In this document: positions 1 through 9,441 of the stretch, piece by piece
How positions within the stretch are numbered: position 1 is the first letter of the stretch
Layout of the letters: each line of letters opens with the position of its first letter
Source of the DNA: Heliocidaris tuberculata
Taxonomy: Eukaryota > Echinodermata > Echinoidea > Camarodonta > Echinometridae
Length of the DNA: 64,000 nt
Assembly: GCA_025618425.1 (NCBI GenBank)
Contig: CM046847.1
Coordinates: 13,927,468-13,991,467, forward strand
Direction of reading: 5' to 3'
The notes under the pieces: model-generated
The model's input: the letters and a program-made list of their open reading frames with translations, nothing else
What the model was told of the DNA's origin: nothing
Database searches by the model: none
Position numbers and translations under genes: made by a program

Positions 1-264
1 TACATAATGTCAACAAGATTTCAGTCTCGTACCCCAATTGATCTGTTCACTTCAACAATTTTTAATCCATTTTTTTCACAAAGTGAAAGATTACCGTTAT
101 CTTCAAATTCAGGATGGAGGTGAATTTTTTTTTGTAGAGCAGGGGCACATGGAATTCAAACATGTCAATGGATTTGATATTCTTGATGCGTTACTCAAAC
201 AAAGATATTGTATTTCGATCATTATGAGCTTATTTGTTTTGCCTCCTCTGTTTTCAAACAACAG

Positions 265-3207
265 AATTGCAGGTATTGATGGGTAGTTTTCTCTACATTC
301 GCCAAGGCTTGGAAGTCTCGCCCTATGCACGTCTCCTAGATCCTGTTAACTGGTTGGAAATTTGCGACGTCTTCACTCAGGATGCTTGCGCCCTCTTAGG
401 CCTGTCTATTGAGAGTCCTCTCACTGTAGGGTATGTCAGAAAGAATAGAATTCAAAATCTTACTCCACAATTGGAAGGCATTTAATAGGTGTAGCTCCAT
501 ATTACTTTTCGAAATCTTGTATCAGGACCCCATTTCATAAAACTTGTTATCAATAACAAGTTGTGATAACTACTAGAAGCTACTGAAATCCTTGCATCTG
601 ATTGGCTGAGAGCAAAATTGTCATAGAAATGTGGCAGTTGTTACTGATAACAAGTTTTATGAAACAGGGCCTGAAGATGTGCCAGGAAGACATCTTCGCT
701 CTTCTGGGAGCAGACAGTTACAGTACTGAGAACTACCGTGTCAAAGAGAAAGCTTTTAAAGCATCAGATCCATCTCTATTTAGATGCTCAACAGAATAAT
801 TAGGGGTCATTTAAAACATGTCTTAAATCATATATTGTCTGTTTGGAGCCAGAAGGGCATAACTCTGTACAAATGATGGGATTTAATGTCCTTTTGGCTC
901 CAAACAGATGATATGTTCTCTTCATATTATACCTAAATATTTCTCAAGTATATTTCCCATTTTTCCTCTCACTCTTATTCACTCATTAATGTAATTATAT
1001 CTTGCAATAACCCTGTGCACCTCAGAATAGTTAACAAGATGGATCGTGTACTGTAAGTTCTGTATGTTATTATTATCATTTATTATCTGTAATTATTACT
1101 ATTATTATGTCTAAAATCTTATGGTGTCTTCAAATTTGAGATACAGGAAAGGAGAAATGATCTTGACTTACACAAAGTAATTTTTGATCTATATCTTTTG
1201 GCGATGCAATTTTCTACACTTTCCTTGCTTCAGTTTTTTTCTCTACAACTTATGAAGTGACAAAGCTTTAAAAAAAAATTCCATATGTTTGCATGATTAC
1301 TGCAGGGTATCAGCTGGTGCCATTGCACTGCCAGCTCTTCAGAAGATTAAACAAGTGATGCAGCAGAGACAGTGTCATGTCATGTGGACTGCAAAGGATG
1401 AACTGCCAGTGAGTACCCCATTTCCTTTCTAGATCTACATGTATGTAAAGTATGTTAGAGGAAACATTAGAAATAATGTGTGCGCAGATATTTTGCATAA
1501 AATTAGCCCCCCAAAATCTCTACCCAGCATTTATGAGTATTGATGAATTTTTGTAGAGGTGTTGTGGTTTAGTGGATAAGTCTCAGGACTGTGAACCACA
1601 AGGTACGAGGTTTGAATCCCTGCTGTAGCACTAACGTCCTTTGGCAAGACTCTGATCTACATTTGCCACACTCGACCCAGGAGAGGTAATGGGTACCTGG
1701 TACGATTTTTCCCTTGAATGATCTGAGCGCTACGGTTACCGGAGCTACAGCCGGGTAATATTATCCAAAGCCCTTTGGAGATACATCGAGATGTTATATC
1801 ATAATGTGATATGCATTATACAAGAACAGAATATTATTATTATTATTAAAAATGACTTATGTACCTGTGCTCAGTAACAAAGAAATTGCCTTATTTTCAA
1901 TCAAGGGAATAATGGAGAGAATGTTTAAACTGTGTTCTCCAGTTCTAGGGTTCTCAGCTATCCTGGAAATCGGAAAAACTGGAAAATTAGTTCCATTTTT
2001 TTCAAGTCAGGGAAGAGTCTGGGAATATGACAAAGATCGCTTAAATCAGGGAAAAATCAGGAAGTTTCATTGGCCTAAGAAGTCTCTTTACATTTTGTCT
2101 CTTGTCCAAACAGCATATCCATTCAATGATGGTTCTTTAGTGTAAACAATACCTCCTTTAATTTAATGATCATGATTTTTAAACTCCATCAGGGAACCCT
2201 GTTCTCTCAATGTCACACATTCTTTAATCTCCTTCGATTTCCAGATCGAAGTGGAGCTGGAGCCCAGTCAGCGCTATCACTCTATATTTGCTTGTCCAAT
2301 CCTGAGACAGCAGGCATCAGAAAGCAACCCTCCAATGCGTCTAGCATGTGGGCATGCCATCTCAAGGGACTCCCTCAATAAACTCATCAATGGAAGCAAG
2401 TAAGTTATTTTTTAACACATCAAACTTTTTAATAGGTTAAAGGAATCAGCTCTTCTTCAAATTGGCTAGAGTAAAATTTTTCTGTAACATCTAAACTTTT
2501 TGATTGCCAGTGTAGAACAGCCAAACATAGTGGCCTGTATTCTGAACTTCAGTTTAACTTAAACAGCAGTTTAAGTGTGGTTTAAATCCAGTCTAAACCT
2601 TTAAACCAGAGTTTTAGGAATTCACATTCTGAAATCCGGTTTAACTAAAACTCCAGTCTAGTGTGGTTTAACTTTGTACGGAAATTTAGACTGGACTTGC
2701 AGTTTAAGTCAGTTTTAATTAAACTCTGGTTTAACTTATGCTGGAGTTTAAGTTAAAGCGAAGTTTAGAATACAGGTCCCTATGTGGGCATGCCATCTCA
2801 AGAGGCTCCCTCAAAAAAACTCATCAATGAAAGCAAGGAAGTTGGAGCATCATGGTATAGGGGTTCATTCACATGCTTCTCAATCAAAAGGGATCAAATC
2901 TCTGCCTGGTGCGTATGCCTTTATAGACGAGGCATTTTATCTACAGCTGTCTCTCCACCCAGGTGTTAAAGGAGTACCTGGCAGGATTTATTCTTTGAAA
3001 TGCACCATGTGCTTCTAGCAGCTGCAGGAGCTAAAGTTGGGAAAGTAATATCCAAACCCTTTAGAAGCACATAGGGACGTTATATGATAATGTGATATAC
3101 AAGAATGTTTTATTATTATTATTAGTAGTAGTAGTAGTAGTAGTAGTAGTATTATTAGTATTATTATTATCATTATTATTATTAGTAGTAGTAGTAGTAT
3201 TAGTATT

Positions 3208-3252
<45 letters not shown>

Positions 3253-3528
3253 ATTATTATTGATTAACATATCAAGGACATGTACATTTAAGACTACATT
3301 AATCAGTCTTCCTTCTTCAAGTTTACTACACTCATATTTTTTTCTAACAGCTACACTTTCTGGTAACCAATGTAGACTAGCCAATTTGATAATTATTAAA
3401 AGATGGGTAAATATGTTACATTGTTATCTCTCTCTTTTTTTTTTTTTTCTATTTCCTTTTCCAGGATAAAATGCCCTTACTGTCCAGCTGAGTCTCCGCC
3501 TAATGATGCTAAACAGCTGCACTTGTAA
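265..3528 (+). CDS. RMND5: RMND5/Gid2-type E3 ubiquitin ligase subunit, C-terminal exons (5' partial)
   Basis: Four exons join in frame: 265-430, 1306-1408, 2245-2399 and 3465-3528 (stop TAA 3526-3528). Each is flanked by AG acceptors and GT donors (gtatgt, gtgagt, gtaagt), and the junction phases agree. The product resembles the C-terminal third of RMND5[21 protein letters not shown], a [14 protein letters not shown] block, a conserved KDELP, then the degenerate [34 protein letters not shown]. In this family the RING-like domain pairs with MAEA to form the catalytic core of the CTLH/GID E3 complex. The RING has the family's reduced Cys/His pattern, and the protein ends 11 residues after the last Cys. 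The N-terminal LisH/CTLH exons lie left of the window. RMND5A and RMND5B cannot be told apart; invertebrates usually have one gene. Confidence 0.93.
523..672. mobile_element. palindromic MITE, family A copy 1 (in RMND5 intron)
   Basis: Imperfect inverted repeat of about 150 bp. The left end has CCCCATTTCATAAAACTTG and the right end is its reverse complement (CAAGTTTTATGAAACAGGG). The centre carries a block with GCTACTGAAATCC and ATCTGATTGGCTGAGAGC that is also found at 7365-7498 and 53762-53903. It has no coding capacity, so it is a non-autonomous DNA element. The superfamily is not resolved. Confidence 0.75.
1556..1855 (+). mobile_element. tRNA-derived SINE (in RMND5 intron)
   Basis: The head carries a Pol III A box (TGGTTTAGTGG, about 1565) and a B box (GGTTTGAATCC, about 1609) at tRNA-like spacing. 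A unique body follows (acccaggagaggtaatgggta, then a ccgggtaatatta stretch), and the element ends in an ATT-rich tail near 1840-1850. The 3' body also occurs at 2905-3260 and, reversed, at 48236-48420 and 55646-55745. It is a SINE rather than a tRNA gene, because the anticodon arm pairs poorly and a long tail is attached. Confidence 0.8.
2532..2779. mobile_element. palindromic MITE with GTTTAA-rich arms (in RMND5 last intron)
   Basis: The termini are complementary: GGCCTGTATTCTGAACTTC on the left and GAAGTTTAGAATACAGGTCC on the right. The interior is a series of GTTTAAACT-like words in both orientations, giving a long imperfect hairpin of about 248 bp. A related fragment (gtagaatacaaatcct) lies near 6048-6063. 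The element sits between the true RING exon and a degenerate copy of it. Confidence 0.75.
2782..2843 (+). pseudogene. Degenerate tandem copy of the RMND5 RING exon end
   Basis: Positions 2782-2843 repeat the last part of the RING exon and its donor (2346-2406), with a few substitutions and one inserted A in the run after CTCCCTC. The insertion shifts the frame, and the donor GTAAGT has become GGAAGT, so the copy should not be spliced in. Intron sequence downstream of the true exon (about 2445-2528) also matches 3300-3385, so the duplicated unit seems to have included intron. A MITE (2532-2779) and a SINE (2905-3260) now lie between and inside the copies. Confidence 0.75.
2905..3260 (+). mobile_element. 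SINE 3' body with long TTA/TAG microsatellite tail
   Basis: The section around 2965-3110 (ccaggtgttaaaggagtacctgg, then a stretch ending gttatatgataatgtgatat) matches the 3' body of the SINE at 1556-1855. It ends in a mixed TTA/TAG/TTG microsatellite at 3108-3260. The tRNA-like head is missing or decayed. The tail has expanded well beyond that of the 1556 copy. Confidence 0.65.
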
Positions 3529-6404
3529 CCTTCAACTTTGGATTAATTAGATGGAGACACTGTCATAATAAGTGCTTTCTCTCCCTCTGTTTTGATAACA
3601 AGCATTGCTGCAGTTACGCAGAGAAGTTGAAGACTGTTGTAAGGAGTGTAAGACCATCAAACTAAGCTTCGTTCCAATGATCCTGTATAACCTAGGTTTG
3701 AGAGAAACTCCTTGAACACTTCATATTTGGGTTATATCATCTTCAAAAGCTTGCAATGGCCTTGAAGATTTTGTTAGACAGATTGCAAATGTTCAAATCT
3801 TCCAGAACAGCAATGGGAATACTCATCCAATCAGGTTTATTTTAAATCATATCTGCTTGTATTCTGGAAATAGATGCAAGGGGCCAAGATGAACATGAAG
3901 CACTTGCTTACAGTATTGTCACAGCTCTCTAGACAATAACCTAAAAATATGTCTTTCTACGCAGTGCTGTAGCAAAAGTTCTTACATTTGATAAGTTTGC
4001 GGGGTAATATTCTTTGAAAATCTGTGATGCTGATAGGGGAAATTTTTCATGAATGCACAATCAAATGAAATTTGTTTTATACCACTTTCGACTGCAAAAT
4101 TGTCACAGGAAGGAAGGGGAACTGCATGTGCTAGTTTATGCAATATATATTTCTAGAGTAATGGTTTAGTTTGAACCATTAGTCCAAGTGGTGACTTGAA
4201 AATTGCCAGGGTCTTTGTTTTGGGTTTTGGTAAATTTAACCAATCAATAACAGAGATTCGTTGAAGTGATGTGAATCACTGTTTGTTCTTCAAACTGGCA
4301 ACAAATTTTTTTTCTCTTGTAGTGCTAAAATGTTACAGCAAAAAGACATTTACCTTAATGAAATAGATAAATATGGATTATATCACAAAGTGAATTAAAA
4401 TGATTTTGTTGAGGGACGACATTGATTAAGAACTTGCTATTTCTTGCAGATTTCAAACATTCTTCCTTTTGTATTGCAACATAGATAGGTGCAAAGTTGC
4501 ACAGAAAATTTTGTTCTTTGTGCTCATGCAGTTGTTATATAGGGGACTGGGAGAGTTAGTATGTGTTATTTGGTTTTACATACATGTATCAATCAAATCT
4601 GATTGTTTCTGTCCTGGAACTGACCTTTGATCATCACCATCCGAAAGATGCAATGCGGTTCCTAACCGAGGTCCGTCAGTAAAATGTGCAGAATAAAATG
4701 GAATCTCATCATTGGGCAGTCAAGAATGAGATCAGGACACGGCTTTGATCCCTCACCACAAATGTCTGTCTGTTTGTTGCCAAGGGACATCACTTTGGAG
4801 GAAAGAATTCACTCTAAGGAGTTGCGCTGAAAAGGTGTCAAATACTTGTAAATATGATTTACTATTTATTGTAATCGGAAGCTTCATACAGCATGATGGA
4901 GGTTAAGGGAATAAGAAGAGAGAGAGAGAGATATACATAAATATAAAAAGGTTGAGGTGTCATGATATGTAAATTATTCACAGAGAAGGAAGAGACATAC
5001 AGTTGCTTGTTTTAAGAGTAGATTTATGTTATAAAAATGTATATTCACAGACAGGTGAATGTATGATGGTGTACATGTACATGTACATATATATGTATTT
5101 ACAGAAAGACTTTGAGGAGTATCAAAGAAGAGAATTTATTTTCCCCTGGTGAAAGTGCTTAATATATAAAAACGTATGGACGCTATGTACACTGTAGATC
5201 ATGTAATGTACATCGTAGAACCAGGGATTGCTAGAAAATGTGAACATTTATCAAGATAAATAGACATGAATAATATGATCTACAGTCATTTGTGGGAATG
5301 AGCCAAAATGATTGAATGATAGATTTATGTCGGAAAAGACTCATTACATCAAATTACACATGCAAGTAAGGATCGTAGCTTATTAAGTGCAATAGTAGAA
5401 TAAAAACATTATGCGATTAATACCATACAGAGAAGTTAACAATTACATTTTAATCCATTGCCTACGGGAACCGGGTCATCCCTGTATTGGAATGGGAATA
5501 AGAGAATTCAGCAGTCAATGGGTTTGTTTCTGATTTTCTTGTAGTGAGGGGAGGATGGGGGATGTTAACCACTATAGCTTTTTAACCCCTCCCCCCTTTT
5601 TCCTCAGTGTTCAGGTGGGATGTAATTTTGTCTCTGCTATGAAAAAATAATGAGGCATTAATGCCTGAAAGCATTCCTACATGTACAAAGGTAAAGAGGA
5701 AGATATTGGGATTTCTTTAGGGGTCATTTTGATATGATTTAATACCACTGGATTCATCTACTTAATTTTGTATTTAAAATTTTAGGTTAAAAAAATTTGT
5801 AAAAATTTGGTCAGAATCCCAATTGGCATCTCTTTAGGAGGTATTCACCGTGCAATTTTTTTTTTTTTAATTGTTGGGCAAGCCGTGTGAAAGTTCTGTG
5901 GTCATAGAAGTTTGCTTGTAATCTACCGTTTCAGTTATATCTGATGACACAAGGACTAAAGTCATATTCAACAAAGGGAAAATTTTAGACCTCTGTTCAA
6001 CTTTACTTTAGACAGCACTTAACACCGAGCGTCAGGTTAAACTTTAGTAGAATACAAATCCTTGTGTTTAAGTCTTTAAGAAGTACATATACATATCCAT
6101 GTATGAATAAATCTCAATATTCAGGCAAACTCTGGTATTACAAGGTCATTAGGCCATATTAAACTATGCTTGTTATAGACATCAGTTTTAGGCCTTTTGT
6201 TTTTGTGTACATGAATTAATTTGGTTGTTATCAGAAGTCTGCTTTATCTATGCTCATTATAGCAGGATCTGCATGTTTTTTTGTAAACAGTTTACTCCAG
6301 TTTACTGTATATCCTCAGAAGTCTTTAAAAATAATATTTTGTCCATTTTTGTTATCTATATTTAAGTGAAGTTGACATAATGTGTGCAGTATGAAATGAA
6401 TAAA
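3529..6404 (+). other. RMND5 3' UTR and downstream flank
   Basis: No conserved ORF follows the RMND5 stop. AATAAA signals occur at 4692-4697 and 6399-6404, so the transcript could end near either; the sequence alone does not decide. The stretch is AT-rich, with a short GA run near 4918-4930 and alternating tacatgtacatg words near 5070-5095. I see no gene or clear transposon here apart from a small MITE-like fragment near 6000-6065. Confidence 0.4.
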
Positions 6405-7364
6405 AATGTTTTTGTGTAAATATAAGTAGACTTTTGTACAGTTAAAAAGAGATTAAATGATAGACATGTACTTATACAGAAAATGACATTGCGTTTATTC
6501 TTTTCCTTTTGCTGTACAAATCAAATTACTCTTGAACAATATATTGACAGCATTCAAACAGAGGTTATTAAATTGGCAAGGCAAACATTTCTCCATGAGT
6601 TGGATGACAAAGTTACTTGTACATAGTGCTGGGTCAAAATTATCATTACTTTACTTGCACATTAGAATGTACTCAGTTATTATTATGAAAAAGTTGTTCA
6701 CCTTTATCAATTTTTTTTTAAAACTGATTTTATAATGCCCAAAAAGGCATATGTTCATTCAATACCAAAGTGAATCTCCAATGGTACAGCTCTCAATGTA
6801 GCAGTTAATGAGTAAACTGCTGCGTGTAGCCACAAAGCGAAGAGAGGACTACATGTGTGGGTGTGTGGGTGTGTATATATATATATACATGTATGTATAT
6901 ATACAGCTGAATTACAAGTACAAGGAAATGTGTTCATTATTTTTAATATGGAAGGGTGGTAGTAAACTAGTAATGAAAAAGCTCTTCAAATATAAATTGA
7001 TCTGTATTCAAAAAACTAAAAGAAATGAACATATCACATATACACACTGTTGGATACTGAACAGTATATTTGTAAGCCATTTTGACCCAGCACTATCTCA
7101 GGCAATGAGAATTTACACCATTGATACTTGTTACACATTACTATTTACAGTACTTCACAATGTTAAACAAAGAATGATGATCATATGGATCCACTGAATA
7201 TTTCAGGCACCTTTAAAACAGGAATTTTGAATTGAAAGAATCAAGAATCAAATTGTATGGCTTACGGAATGGCAGTGATTCAGGCAAGGATTGAACTCAT
7301 ATACATGTACATAAGGGTGTTTGGTAGCTACAAACCCTTGTTTTTCATAGTGCATCACACAGGA

Positions 7365-7498
7365 TCAGGGGAACGCTTCATCAAGTGTCTTGTCAGTGAT
7401 TTTTACTGACAAATTTGCTCTCAGCCAATCAGATGCAAGGATTTCAGTAGCTTATAACAGTTGGTAAAAATCACTGACAAAACGCTTGATGAAACCAG
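7365..7498. mobile_element. palindromic MITE, family A copy 2
   Basis: The left end reads AGGGGAACGCTTCATCAAG and the right end CTTGATGAAACCAG. Inside are inverted copies of GTCAGTGATTTTTACTGACA. The central block CAGCCAATCAGATGCAAGG is the reverse complement of that in copies 523-672 and 53762-53903, so this copy lies in the opposite orientation. It has no ORF. Confidence 0.78.
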
Positions 7499-8709
7499 AA
7501 ACCTTCACATGCTTAAATCATTTGCAAATATCGCAAGTGTTTCAGATTCATGCAATTTTTCATGTTAAGAAATAAATGAATCACAACTGAATCGCAACAC
7601 TGAATTTTTGCAATTTGCGAAAATTTCTTACTGCAAAAATGGCAATTGTTTACAACTCACAAAAGTCTCTTTTTGCGAAAGATTCTGCTCTTACTGTATC
7701 CTGGCTATAACCTGCTTAGGCGTAACTCAAGACACAATGTACATGTATTTGTTCCAGGTTCAAAACTCCAAATGAACAGAGTCTCTGCTTTCAGATTATC
7801 CGCATGCAACATGGAAATATTGAAACCCACTGGATAAACTATGATACATGGCTATACTCCAAAAATAATTTTGTGCTTATTCATCTTCACCATTAAAAGC
7901 CTTGCATCAAATATAAGAACCAAATATTTAGAGGAATGTCAAATGAAATTTTGCACTACCTAAAATCTCCATTTTTCAAACAACTCCATCACAAAGAAGA
8001 AAGAGATTAATTCAAAGTCTTCATAATGAACATGTGCTCAACATCACAACAAAAAGCCAATATGTTTATTAGTAACTATAACAATCTCTTTCTGCAATAA
8101 AGGAGAGTAATGTGTGTTAGGTACATGTCTTTTATCTCCAGAATAACAATCTACTACCAAAGACTTGTACGAACTGTTTTCTTTGCAAACTCCATAACAA
8201 GGAAATATACTTGAATATAAAGCCTCCATATGTACTCTTTCTGGTAGAAATATTAAGTTCACGGCATGTCCTTGAACTTTTTAAAACTTAAACGTTGCGA
8301 ATGGTGATGGCTAAAATATAAAATATTGTCATCTACATGCATCTAATATTGAAACAAAAATCTGAAAAAATGTGTGGAGTAACCTACAGTGTAAGCATGA
8401 ACTGAAATCTTCATTCTTTACTCTATTTTGGGGAAGCCACAATTGAATACAAAAAGCTTCATGTATCCCACAGAATCTTTTCTCTGGCTAAATTTCAAAT
8501 TTTTAAAAGTGCTAATGTGAAACTAAATACACCAAAAGAAAAGCGTATGAACGGATGAAAGATAAAGAATTGGCAAGATGAAAAATATGTGTATTGCACT
8601 ACAGGTTCTAATAATCTATAATAGTAAATGCATCTCTGTGTTACTGAATAAGTCAAATATTTCATTCATAAAGAGACAATCATCAATAATAAAATCAACT
8701 AGCAGCAGT

Positions 8710-8732
8710 ACCCGTGGAAAAATTCCACGGGT
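8710..8732. repeat. perfect short hairpin
   Basis: A 10-bp stem (ACCCGTGGAA / TTCCACGGGT) with a 3-nt AAA loop. It is isolated in AT-rich sequence and has no neighbour that explains it. Confidence 0.6.
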
Positions 8733-9441
8733 GCTAGCCAGGGAAGTATGGATTGATTTTATCAATTGGAGAGTTTTCTCAAGGGGGCCTGGGATGAAAG
8801 TAAGAAACATCCATAATATTTGATACATCCATATCCTGATCTATTATTAAGATTTTGAAAGTGATATAAAGTTCCTTTGAAGAAGCGAGTACATAAAACA
8901 CTATCACTTTTGACAGGCTTGAAACCCAATTTGATTTACGCAACTGTCAAAATTAAAGAAAACATATAATAAGCTGGGGGATAATATCACCATTCTGCAT
9001 TACGGGGGTAGCACTGAGCTAGAATACAAACAGTAGAGAAGGAACCAAGTGGGTCCAGTCAAAGGAAAAATGCAAATAATCATTTTTCATTATGAAATAC
9101 CTGTATTTCTATTCGAAATATGACTTACAAATACAAGTAGAGGAATAAAATTAAGTATGAGACAATTTTATCCTAACTCATTTTGACTCTAAAATATATC
9201 AAAATAGTACTTCTTTTCCCCTGATACAATGGCACTGGAACCCTACCACTTATACAGAATAATGACAGACTTTAACCCCTTTATCATGGTTTGACTAGAC
9301 TAAAGCCCTAAATATCTCATTGCTGTCATCAATACCTTAACCATTTAATACAAATTATGAAAAAAGAAGCAATGTTTAAAATAGCTATCCTATCTGATTC
9401 ATTTGATTCAGAAAATAAGTCAAATGAAATGAATAAATTCA

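Larger units (their letters stand above)
6405..9441. other. intergenic region between convergent RMND5 and NRBF2-like genes
   Basis: The short ORFs here have low-complexity or AT-driven translations and no recognisable domain. Contents noted: a TG/TA dinucleotide patch (6855-6905), MITE family A copy 2 (7365-7498) and a perfect short hairpin (8710-8732). Part of the right side is presumably the 3' UTR of the minus-strand NRBF2-like gene, with a possible minus-strand ATTAAA at 9346-9351. Confidence 0.4.

Noticed and set aside
38..286. Short plus-strand ORF at the window start
   Set aside because: Overlaps the intron and RMND5 exon in a different frame; the supported exon starts at 265 in another frame.
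3061..3384. Asn/Thr-rich 107-codon minus ORF
   Set aside because: Encoded by the TTA/TAG microsatellite at the end of a SINE.
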